From an uncultured Prevotellaceae bacterium (GTDB lineage Bacteria; Bacteroidota; Bacteroidia; Bacteroidales; Bacteroidaceae): DNA of 38,396 nt. The stretch covers positions 1-38,396 of the forward strand of contig OMZE01000044.1 in the NCBI GenBank assembly GCA_900315455.1. The letters run 5' to 3'. The notes below the pieces were generated by a model that ran no database searches, was not told where the DNA came from, and saw nothing but the letters and a program-made list of their open reading frames with translations. Shown here piece by piece: positions 31,597 through 38,396 of the stretch. How positions within the stretch are numbered: the stretch's first letter is position 1; each line of letters starts with the position of its first letter. Made by a program: the position numbers and the translations under genes.

Positions 31597-31646
31597 ATAG
31601 TAAGCAGAGGAGACTCACCAAAATATTAGTTTTTTAAAGTAAAAAG

Positions 31647-32534
31647 ATGAAAGCATTTGTTTTTCCCGGACAGGGAGCACAGTTCGTAGGCATGGGAAAG
31701 GACCTCTATGAGTCAAACCCATTGGCAAAAGAATTGTTCGAAAAAGCCAACGATATCCTCGGATACCGTATCACAGACATTATGTTTGATGGTACCGACG
31801 AAGACCTCAAGCAGACCAAGGTGACACAGCCCGCAGTATTCCTGCACAGCGTTATCAGCGCCATCTGCATGGGCGATGAGTTCAAGCCCGACATGACTGC
31901 CGGACACTCGCTGGGAGAGTTCTCCGCCCTCGTGGCAGCCGGAGCCCTCAGTTTTGAAGACGGTCTGCGACTGGTTTACGCACGTGCCATGGCCATGCAG
32001 AAGGCCTGCGATGCCGCTCCTTCTACCATGGCAGCCATCATCGGCCTGGCCGATGAGAAGGTGGTGGAGGTTTGCCAGGCAGTGAGCACCGACGACTGCG
32101 TGGTGGTGGCTGCCAACTTCAACTGCCCCGGACAGATTGTCATCTCTGGCAATGTGGAGGCTGTAAAACTCGCCTGTGAGAAGATGAAGGAAGCCGGAGC
32201 CAAGAGGGCACTGCCACTCAATGTGGGTGGGGCTTTCCACTCACCCCTCATGCAACCTGCCAAGGAGGAGTTGCAGAAAGCCATCGAGCAGACCGAGGTG
32301 AAGGCACCGAAATGTCCTGTTTACCAGAATGTGGATGCCCTGCCGCATACCGACCCTGAGGAAATCAAGGCCAACCTCATTGCCCAACTCACCAGCAGCG
32401 TGAGGTGGACAGAGAGCGTGAAGCACATGATTGCCGACGGCGCCGACGACTTCACCGAGTGCGGACCGGGCAAGGCTTTGCAAGGCATGATAGGCCGTAT
32501 CGACAAGACCGTGGCAGCCCACGGCATCATCTGA
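31647..32534 (+). CDS. fabD: Malonyl-CoA:ACP transacylase
   Basis: A 295-residue cytoplasmic enzyme that loads malonyl groups onto acyl carrier protein for fatty-acid synthesis. Signatures: FVFPGQGAQFVGMG (4-17), the nucleophile Ser88 in GHSLGE, Arg113 in VYARAMAMQ and catalytic His198 in GGAFHSPLM. Family length is about 300. It follows the ribosomal terminator, so it is transcribed separately; I could not identify its promoter. Two hairpins follow. Confidence 0.96.
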   Translation: MKAFVFPGQGAQFVGMGKDLYESNPLAKELFEKANDILGYRITDIMFDGTDEDLKQTKVTQPAVFLHSVISAICMGDEFKPDMTAGHSLGEFSALVAAGALSFEDGLRLVYARAMAMQKACDAAPSTMAAIIGLADEKVVEVCQAVSTDDCVVVAANFNCPGQIVISGNVEAVKLACEKMKEAGAKRALPLNVGGAFHSPLMQPAKEELQKAIEQTEVKAPKCPVYQNVDALPHTDPEEIKANLIAQLTSSVRWTESVKHMIADGADDFTECGPGKALQGMIGRIDKTVAAHGII

Positions 32535-32544
32535 TACGTTTACC

Positions 32545-32600
32545 ACACAGAGGCTCAGAGATACAGGGTTATTGCCCTCCGTTACTCTGCGCCTCTGTGT
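32545..32600 (+). terminator. Long hairpin after fabD
   Basis: Outer arms ACACAGAGGC / GCCTCTGTGT (32545-32554, 32591-32600) are perfect; inner pairing continues with mismatches to a GGG-ttattg-CCC tip. It begins 10 bp after the fabD stop. The ACACAGAGG motif also occurs at about 22784, upstream of tsaC. Confidence 0.7.
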
Positions 32601-32620
32601 ATTAAATAGTTTCTCAAGTT

Positions 32621-32645
32621 AAGGATGGCATACGTCCTTTTTGTC
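32621..32645 (+). terminator. Second, short terminator after fabD
   Basis: AAGGATG-GCATA-CGTCCTT (one G-T pair) followed by TTTTTG. Confidence 0.55.
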
Positions 32646-32683
32646 TCCCCATAAACTCCCTTTTATTTCCCTTCTGTCCGATA

Positions 32684-34360
32684 ATGAAAGAAAAACCAGT
32701 CATTTACCAAATCTTCACCCGACTCTTCGGCAACACGACCAAGAGCGTTGTGCCCGATGGCGACATCACGCAGAACGGTTGTGGAAAACTGAACGACATC
32801 GACCATGCCACCCTGCAGCGAATCCACCAGATGGGTGTTACGCATGTGTGGTATACCGGTGTCATCCGGCATGCCACCACCACCGACTATTCTGCCTATG
32901 GCATTCCCGTGCAGACCCCCCAGGTGGTGAAGGGAAAGGCGGGTTCGCCCTACGCCATCACCGATTACTATGACGTGGACCCCGACCTCGCCACGGATGT
33001 TGACAAGAGGATGGAGGAGTTTCTCGCCCTGGTAAAACGGACCCACAAAGAGGGAATGAGTGTCGTCATCGACTTCGTGCCCAATCATGTGGCGCGCGAA
33101 TACCGGTCGGTTTGCAAGCCCGAGATGGTAAGAGATTTAGGGGCCGATGACAATACCGACATGCATTTCTCGCCCAACAACAATTTCTACTATTGTTGGG
33201 GACAGCCCCTCGACACTTCCGACATCCCTCTCCAAAACGGAGAAAGATATGTGGAGTGTCCGGCAAAGGCGACGGGAAACGACCATTTCGACAACCACCC
33301 CCATCGTGATGACTGGTATGAGACGGTGAAACTCAACTATGGTATCGACTACTGCGATGCCGGGGGACGGTCGGAGCATTTCTCGCCCATTCCCGACACT
33401 TGGAGCAAGATGACCGACATCCTCATGTTCTGGGCTTCGAAGGGCGTCGATGCTTTCAGGTGCGACATGGCGGAGATGGTGCCTGCTGCTTTCTGGCAAT
33501 GGGCCACCGACAAGGTGAAGTTTGCCTATCCCGACGTGAAGTTCATCGGCGAGGTATACGACCCGGCACAATACCGCCAGTATATCCACGCTGGTTTCGA
33601 CTTCCTCTACGATAAGGTAGGGATGTATGACTGTCTGCGCGACGTAATGTGTCATCGTCGGCAGGCTGCCGACATCACCCGGCAATGGCAGGCGGTGGAC
33701 GACATCTTCCACCATATGCTCTATTTCCTCGAGAACCACGACGAGCAGCGCATCGCCAGCGACTTCTTTACCGGCGACGCACGGAAGGGCATACCGGGGA
33801 TGCTCGTATGCGCATTGCTCAACGGCAACCCCGTGATGGTGTATGCCGGACAGGAGTTCGGTGAGCGAGGCATGGACGAGGAGGGCTTCAGCGGGCGCGA
33901 CGGCCGCACCACGATTTTCGACTATTGGATGGTGGATACGTTGAGAAGGGGCTACTACGACCGGCGGGCGTTGAAGAAAGACCAGCGCATGCTCCACGAC
34001 ACCTATACCAAAATCCTCTCTCTCGCCAACAGCGAGGTGGCCCTCAGGGAGGGGAAACTCTACGACCTGATGTACGTGAATCCACAGATAGCCGACCGTC
34101 AGTTCGCCTTTCTGAGGAAAGCCGACAGCCAACTGGTGCTGGTGGTGGTGAATTTCGACGACGTGGATGCGGAGGCCGATGTGGTGATACCCCGCCATGC
34201 CTTCGAGTTCCTGGGCATCGATGAAGGGCAACATGTGGCTGTAGACCTGCTTACCGACCAGCAAACGGAAGTGATGCTAGGTTGTGACAAACCCATAGCC
34301 CTGCACCTGCCAGCCTGTGGTGGCGTGGTGCTGAAGGTTACCCCCCAGAAGAAAGCATAG
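32684..34360 (+). CDS. GH13 alpha-amylase family enzyme, cytoplasmic
   Basis: A 558-residue alpha-glucan-active enzyme. The (beta/alpha)8 barrel motifs are in order: region I DFVPNHV (130-136), region II DAFRCDMAE with nucleophile Asp261, region III FIGEVYD with acid/base Glu290 and region IV FLENHDEQR with Asp353. A C-terminal beta domain covers about 470-558. There is no signal peptide, so it acts inside the cell, probably on glycogen or imported malto-oligosaccharides. It starts 38 bp after a terminator, so it has its own transcript although no clear promoter was seen. Substrate preference is not determinable. Confidence 0.92.
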   Translation: MKEKPVIYQIFTRLFGNTTKSVVPDGDITQNGCGKLNDIDHATLQRIHQMGVTHVWYTGVIRHATTTDYSAYGIPVQTPQVVKGKAGSPYAITDYYDVDPDLATDVDKRMEEFLALVKRTHKEGMSVVIDFVPNHVAREYRSVCKPEMVRDLGADDNTDMHFSPNNNFYYCWGQPLDTSDIPLQNGERYVECPAKATGNDHFDNHPHRDDWYETVKLNYGIDYCDAGGRSEHFSPIPDTWSKMTDILMFWASKGVDAFRCDMAEMVPAAFWQWATDKVKFAYPDVKFIGEVYDPAQYRQYIHAGFDFLYDKVGMYDCLRDVMCHRRQAADITRQWQAVDDIFHHMLYFLENHDEQRIASDFFTGDARKGIPGMLVCALLNGNPVMVYAGQEFGERGMDEEGFSGRDGRTTIFDYWMVDTLRRGYYDRRALKKDQRMLHDTYTKILSLANSEVALREGKLYDLMYVNPQIADRQFAFLRKADSQLVLVVVNFDDVDAEADVVIPRHAFEFLGIDEGQHVAVDLLTDQQTEVMLGCDKPIALHLPACGGVVLKVTPQKKA

Positions 34361-34417
34361 TGCTCACCTTTTTTTGGGGGGATAAAAAGAGCCGATTCTT
34401 GGTGAATGTATAACGTA

Positions 34418-35137
34418 TTAGCCTTGAAAGGAGATTTCACCGTTGATGGTGACGGTTTTCGCTTTATAAGGAAAAGTGCTATAGTCGCTTCCTTGATACT
34501 CCTCGAACGTCACATGGTCAAATTCTAGCGTAATCAGTTTGCGGGTTCCATCGGGATGGTCTGTATATGAAACAAAACTGATTTTCCCTACAGCAGGGCC
34601 TCTCCACGTATAGTCCTTTATGCGGCCTGTTTTCACGTCCTCGATTTCAAATTCATTGAGGAAGTCAAACAAATACTTGGGGTCGTTGGAATCTGTTCTG
34701 TGCGACTTCACCACTTGGATAACCTCAAGTTCTTCTCCCTTTTTCATAGTCTTCGGATTGAATTTCTTGAATACGAGCATCACGGAAACACTGTAGTTCC
34801 AGTTGGGCGCAAGCATGTTCCCGTCTTCATCGAAATTGTCTTTCATGGAGCGTAATGGTACGTCCTGTCCGCCAAAAGAGAAATATGCACGGTCAGAACC
34901 CAATTCATAAAAATCATTTTGCAAATCGTATGAAGCGCCGATGCTCGTGCCATAGATGCCAAACGTTCCGCCATAGTAATACGTCTCTCCGTTTAATTGA
35001 TACGTGTAGTATTTCTTTGCCGAACTGCCAGTGTCATAATCGTCATCGTCATCGTCGCCACCACAAGCCGTGAGTGACAGGGAGCCGATGGCAACAAATG
35101 TTGCCATCAGCATGAAAAAGTATTTGCTCTTTGTCAT
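34418..35137 (-). CDS. Lipoprotein with surface-export type acidic motif
   Basis: A 239-residue protein with a lipobox (SLTAC, Cys25) followed by GGDDDDDDYD. In Bacteroidetes a cluster of acidic residues just after the lipidated Cys is the lipoprotein export signal that sends proteins to the outer face of the outer membrane, so surface exposure is likely. The mature part (KKYYTYQLNGETYYYGGTFG, ending TVTINGEISFQG) looks beta-rich. No family recognised. It lies 4 bp after the beta-barrel gene at 35142-35672 on the same strand, so both are probably co-transcribed. Confidence 0.8.
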   Translation of the reverse strand: MTKSKYFFMLMATFVAIGSLSLTACGGDDDDDDYDTGSSAKKYYTYQLNGETYYYGGTFGIYGTSIGASYDLQNDFYELGSDRAYFSFGGQDVPLRSMKDNFDEDGNMLAPNWNYSVSVMLVFKKFNPKTMKKGEELEVIQVVKSHRTDSNDPKYLFDFLNEFEIEDVKTGRIKDYTWRGPAVGKISFVSYTDHPDGTRKLITLEFDHVTFEEYQGSDYSTFPYKAKTVTINGEISFQG

Positions 35138-35141
35138 CGCC

Positions 35142-35672
35142 TTAGAACTTATAGGCTACACCCACGCTGAACACGGCTTGGTCGAAGTCGCTGATGAGTT
35201 GGTATTTGGCTTCTGCGCTGAAGATGAGTTTGTCGGTAAGGTCATACTGAATACCTCCGCCGAGGTTAACGCCAAACTTGCTCTCACTCCAAGTGCCTAA
35301 GTCCTCGTCTTCCAAGTCTTCTCCAATGAGGTCTTTGATATCATCATCCCATTCCAGTATGAGGTCTGCTTTCCAGTTGGTGAAGGAGAGACCGGCAAGG
35401 GGATAGACCTTCAGTTTGTCACCAAGAGGGAAGATATAGTGGGCGTTGAGGTTGACATCCCACATCGAGAGACCGTCTTTCTTCAGGAAATAGTCGAAGG
35501 AGGCTTCACCGCGTATGACATCGGTGAAATTGTATTGTCCCTTCACACCGATGCCGATGTTCTTGATTTCCGTGCCATAGGAAACATTCAGGCCTACGGC
35601 CTTTTCGCCTGTTTGGGCCAATGTGCCCATGCTGAACAATGCGCATAGCGCTACTAAAATGTGTTTTTTCAT
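35142..35672 (-). CDS. Outer-membrane beta-barrel protein
   Basis: A 176-residue protein with a signal peptide (MKKHILVALCALFSMGTLAQ). Alternating amphipathic strands suggest an eight-stranded barrel (GLNVSYGTEIKNIGIGVKGQ, LNAHYIFPLGDKLKVYPLAG, KFGVNLGGGIQYDLTDKLIF). The chain ends in an aromatic residue (GVAYKF), as expected for insertion by the Bam machinery. An acidic loop (EWDDDIKDLIGEDLEDEDLG) is likely extracellular. Start set at the signal peptide; the frame is open to 35813. Operon with the lipoprotein at 34418-35137. A TATTTTTG box (complement of 35716-35723) lies upstream. Confidence 0.85.
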   Translation of the reverse strand: MKKHILVALCALFSMGTLAQTGEKAVGLNVSYGTEIKNIGIGVKGQYNFTDVIRGEASFDYFLKKDGLSMWDVNLNAHYIFPLGDKLKVYPLAGLSFTNWKADLILEWDDDIKDLIGEDLEDEDLGTWSESKFGVNLGGGIQYDLTDKLIFSAEAKYQLISDFDQAVFSVGVAYKF

Positions 35673-35784
35673 ACGTTTTGATTTTTTGTGAATAGTGTTG
35701 TAATTTTGTTCCTTACAAAAATAGTCGTTTCCTCCCAACAAAACATCGTCCATTTTGTCCATTTCGGTTTTGGTGTATCTGAGA

Positions 35785-35816
35785 TTTGCTGATGATGAAA
35801 AAAATGCGTACATTTG
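35785..35816 (+). promoter_or_regulatory. Promoter of the regulator-kinase operon
   Basis: TTTG (35785-35788), 20 bp, TACATTTG (35809-35816). Leader of about 43 nt to the ATG at 35866. Confidence 0.7.
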
Positions 35817-35865
35817 CCAATCGAAAGCCTACAGATAGCGAAGGCAAGGAAAAGAAAGGTTGAAT

Positions 35866-36417
35866 ATGATTTTTTCGCCATTTATTCAAAAACAACTCAA
35901 GCATAAGAGTGGTGTCGACTTCCAAGATCCCTCGGACGCTGCGCAACTGGCTCTCGACATCGAGACTGTGACAGGGGAGCACGTAGGCGTGAACACCATG
36001 AAACGATTATTGGGGATGATTGACGATGAGCGCGAGCCCCGTGTGTCGACCCTTAACATCGTAGCACGTTATCTCGGCTTTGCCGACTGGGAGGAACTGA
36101 GGCTCTTTGACAACGGCAGCAATTCTGACTTCGGCGATGACGAAGAGGGTGTGCTGGTGGCTTCTTCTCTGTCCGAAGGGTGTATGCTTTCGATATCCTA
36201 TGCGCCCGACCGAGTTGTGAGGCTCTGCCATCTCCGCGACGAACATTTCGTTGTAGAACAAAGTGCCAATTCTAAGTTGAAAGAGGGCGACGAGATAGTG
36301 CTGACCCATTTCGTAAAAGGATATCCGCTGTTGGTCAGTGAGGTGATAAGGGATGGGGAATGCCTCGGACGGTTCGTTGCAGGCAAAGAGCGAGGCATTG
36401 ACTTCAAACTATTATGA
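35866..36417 (+). CDS. Unnamed putative DNA-binding regulator paired with a kinase
   Basis: A 183-residue soluble protein. The ATG at 35866 is preferred over a TTG two codons earlier. Residues about 10-80 (FQDPSDAAQLALDIETVTG, VNTMKRLLGMIDDEREPRVS, TLNIVARYLGFADWEEL) follow a helix pattern that I associate with a Bacteroidales-restricted HTH-like N-terminal domain. Residues about 95-183 form a beta-rich C-terminal domain (GCMLSISYAPDRVVRLCHLR, GDEIVLTHFVKGYPLLVSEV). Its stop overlaps the start of a membrane Ser/Thr kinase by 4 bp, so the two are translated together; the protein is a candidate substrate or output of that kinase. Function not established. Confidence 0.7.
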   Translation: MIFSPFIQKQLKHKSGVDFQDPSDAAQLALDIETVTGEHVGVNTMKRLLGMIDDEREPRVSTLNIVARYLGFADWEELRLFDNGSNSDFGDDEEGVLVASSLSEGCMLSISYAPDRVVRLCHLRDEHFVVEQSANSKLKEGDEIVLTHFVKGYPLLVSEVIRDGECLGRFVAGKERGIDFKLL

Positions 36418-37712
36418 TGGAGGATATGGAATCGTCCTTTTTTCCCGGAAAACAGCCCACCTATCCCGATGCAGAGTTGCTGCAGATTGGAGGGACCACT
36501 TGCCTATGTTATAAGGTGAAACTTTATGGTAAGTTGCACTTCTTGAAACAACTGAAACCGGAACTGCAGTCCGACCCACGCTATGTGGCTGCCTTGCGGA
36601 AGGAATTTGAGACCGGCTACCTGCTAGACCATCCCCTCCTCGTGCGGTATCTGTCAAGAACTGACGACAGTATATTGATGGACTATGTCGACGGTGAGAC
36701 GCTCAACCAATTCATTGCTCACCATCCCGACTATTTCAAGGAAAAGAAGAATGCCGACCGATTCGTCTCGCAGTTGCTTGATGTCGTCGGCTATCTGCAT
36801 CAGCACCAAATCATCCATCTCGACCTCAAACCCGCCAATATCCTTATCACCCGTATCGGCCATGACGTGAAATTGGCCGACCTTGGCTTTTGCTACACCG
36901 ACACCTACACCGATACGATGGGATATACCGAAGGCTACGCAGCCCCGGAGTTGCTCAATGGCTCCACTCGCCCGGATGCCCGAACCGACATCTATGCCAT
37001 TGGGAAGATTCTCCAGCAGATTCCATGCACCAACAAGTATCAGAAAATCATCAGGCGAGCCACTGCCTATGACCCGAACAGGCGTTTTTCTTCTGTAGAA
37101 GAGATGATGCTGGAGATGGAATCCAAGCACAGAAACTTTTGGCCGTGGATGTTGGCACTGTCCTTTGTTGTCTTGTCGCTATCGGCATTTTTCTTATTTC
37201 AGCAAAAAGAGTCTAAGCCTCCTCACGACACCACCACCCCTCAGGAGACTGCTCAGGTAGAAGCATCGGTGGATTCAAATGACGATTCAATAGCCCTCTC
37301 CGTAGAGGAACAGCACATTGCCGAACAAAAGAAGGAGACCGTAGCGGAGCCCCCTTCCGTACGGGTAGAAGCATCACCAGTCGTTGCCCCTGAAAAGAAA
37401 GAGCCAACCACCCCAAAGGTCACAACGGTCGACTTATCCACACTGCGGAAAGAGTTACATGATCTCTGTCGCCCAGTGTTCGAAGAGCAGTTGGGTGCCT
37501 ACCGCGACTCCTCCTACCAGTCGATGGGCTTTATCCGTTTCAACAGACTTACGATAAACTTTAAACAGAGCATGAATCCTCTTTTCGACCGCTTATGGGA
37601 ACAACGTTATAAAACAAGCGGCATCAGTGAACGAGTTTTTTCCCACGAGTGCGTCAACACCTGCCATTCCTTCATCAATAACCTTTACGACGAGATGAAG
37701 CGTAACGATTGA
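36414..37712 (+). CDS. Membrane Ser/Thr protein kinase (Hanks type)
   Basis: A 432-residue protein with a cytoplasmic kinase domain (about 22-235), one transmembrane helix (243-263) and a C-terminal extracytoplasmic part. Motifs: Lys45 in LHFLKQL (ATP lysine), HLDLKPAN with catalytic Asp137, Lys139 and Asn142, DLG at 156-158 in place of DFG, and APEL (178-181). The glycine loop is degenerate (IGGTTCLCYKV). After the membrane come a Pro/Glu/Val-rich stretch (264-345) and a small helical domain (about 350-430, with two Cys-containing segments HECVN and TCHSF). No PASTA repeats. It overlaps the upstream regulator gene by ATGA. The outer domain presumably senses a signal in the periplasm. Confidence 0.88.
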   Translation: MMEDMESSFFPGKQPTYPDAELLQIGGTTCLCYKVKLYGKLHFLKQLKPELQSDPRYVAALRKEFETGYLLDHPLLVRYLSRTDDSILMDYVDGETLNQFIAHHPDYFKEKKNADRFVSQLLDVVGYLHQHQIIHLDLKPANILITRIGHDVKLADLGFCYTDTYTDTMGYTEGYAAPELLNGSTRPDARTDIYAIGKILQQIPCTNKYQKIIRRATAYDPNRRFSSVEEMMLEMESKHRNFWPWMLALSFVVLSLSAFFLFQQKESKPPHDTTTPQETAQVEASVDSNDDSIALSVEEQHIAEQKKETVAEPPSVRVEASPVVAPEKKEPTTPKVTTVDLSTLRKELHDLCRPVFEEQLGAYRDSSYQSMGFIRFNRLTINFKQSMNPLFDRLWEQRYKTSGISERVFSHECVNTCHSFINNLYDEMKRND

Positions 37713-37772
37713 TATGATTCCCCGTAAATGCAAATGGACGAAATGGATGAACCAAGCAGCCCATTTGTTCCT

Positions 37773-37780
37773 TATCTTTG
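37773..37780 (+). promoter_or_regulatory. -7 box upstream of the small lipoprotein gene
   Basis: TATCTTTG, 32 bp before the ATG at 37813. No TTTG at the usual -33 distance. Confidence 0.5.
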
Positions 37781-37812
37781 TAGTCATGTTCAATCTATAA
37801 AAACATGCAACT

Positions 37813-38208
37813 ATGAAGAAAAACTTTATCCCTACCATTGCGGTGATTACCACCATCATTTTCACCTCCTGCTCCAGTTATTTCAGTGTCGAGAAAATGA
37901 AGTCCAATTATGAGCGGCGCGCCCATTCCACTACCATCGTGGGAAAAATGCTCAGCACCGACAAACATGAAGCCGACGTTTACAACTCGGTCAGAGTATA
38001 TATGAACGAGAAAGAGGTGGAGCGTCCCTTTCAAGTCATCGCATTGGGAGCCTATCGCCCACTCATCCTGCCACTTATCCGCCGAGAGCGTCCACGCATC
38101 GAGAAATACTACTTCCTCCGTGCGGCCAAACAAGCCTACAAACTGAAAGCCGACGGAGTCATCATCGATGACAAAAACAATTACCGTATCATCAAATATA
38201 CCGACTGA
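37813..38208 (+). CDS. Small hypothetical lipoprotein
   Basis: A 131-residue protein with lipobox IIFTSC (Cys20). The mature part is basic (MKSNYERRAHSTTIVGKM, LIRRERPRIEKYYFLRAAKQ) and ends YRIIKYTD. The segment AKQAYKLKADGVIIDDKNNY resembles the end of small YbjQ/TRASH-like alpha/beta lipoproteins only loosely, so I make no family claim. It follows the kinase gene by 100 bp and has its own -7 box, so it may be separately transcribed. Confidence 0.75.
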   Translation: MKKNFIPTIAVITTIIFTSCSSYFSVEKMKSNYERRAHSTTIVGKMLSTDKHEADVYNSVRVYMNEKEVERPFQVIALGAYRPLILPLIRRERPRIEKYYFLRAAKQAYKLKADGVIIDDKNNYRIIKYTD

Positions 38209-38316
38209 AGGCACTCCTCATGATAATAGAGAAGGGATCCTTTCCATTCAATATATCACGAACTACTGGGATTCATTCCTTCTCACCAGAAAAAAATAAA
38301 AAAAGTCGCTCGCATG

Positions 38317-38348
38317 TTTGTGTCTTTGCGAATAATTCTCTATATTTG
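38317..38348 (+). promoter_or_regulatory. Promoter at the right edge, reading out of the window
   Basis: TTTG (38317-38320), 20 bp, TATATTTG (38341-38348). The gene it serves begins beyond the window. The remaining 38209-38316 holds no gene. Confidence 0.65.
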
Positions 38349-38396
38349 CAATGTCGCATCCTGTATGCGGCAAGACATAATCAGGAAGCGTTTTTG

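Overview
The window looks like a chromosomal segment of a Bacteroidales bacterium, most likely Prevotella or a close relative. The evidence is the TTTG / TAnnTTTG (-33/-7) promoters, near absence of Shine-Dalgarno sequences, an RprX/RprY two-component pair, an UpxY-type NusG paralogue, a DUF4924 protein and many Bacteroidetes lipoproteins and small envelope proteins. No tRNA, rRNA, CRISPR array or recognisable insertion sequence was seen.

1-7.5 kb, minus strand: a type I restriction-modification island in the order hsdM, tyrosine recombinase, hsdS, hsdS, BRO-N/Fic fusion, hsdR (hsdR runs off the left edge). The two hsdS genes are in tandem and a 26-bp sequence (25 matches) covers both start codons, next to the recombinase, as in shuffling specificity loci. 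hsdM carries an apparent internal deletion plus frame change between the SAM-binding and NPPF motifs, so the system is probably silent unless this is an assembly error.

7.5-16 kb: a sparse accessory region. It holds a lipoprotein and a PepSY-like secreted protein, each followed by a terminator, with a 74-bp terminator module present twice. A two-gene pectin-type glycan unit (GH28, GH43) and a lipoprotein follow. Then comes a cobalamin riboswitch with its own promoter on the minus strand but no ordinary gene behind it, back to back with an ECF sigma factor, then rpe preceded by a 41-residue gene.

16-27.5 kb: three 84-bp-spaced promoter repeats drive trpF and an orphan UpxY/NusG paralogue, followed by a 9-bp CTAG repeat array and a 24-bp perfect terminator stem. 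A minus-strand operon (LysE family, DUF4924, rfbD, prfC) lies back to back with a ROK glucokinase. Next is the plus-strand operon tsaC, ClC channel, fmt, and a convergent nucleotidyltransferase-like gene.

27.5-38.4 kb: rprX-rprY, a 60-residue membrane protein, the rpsF-rpsR-rplI operon (the last two with strong Shine-Dalgarno sequences), fabD, a cytoplasmic GH13 amylase, a surface-type lipoprotein, an outer-membrane barrel, an unnamed regulator overlapping a membrane Ser/Thr kinase, and a small lipoprotein. A promoter at the right edge reads out of the window.

The least explained items are the recombinase/Fic-bearing restriction locus, the orphan B12 riboswitch, the tandem promoter repeats and the regulator-kinase pair.
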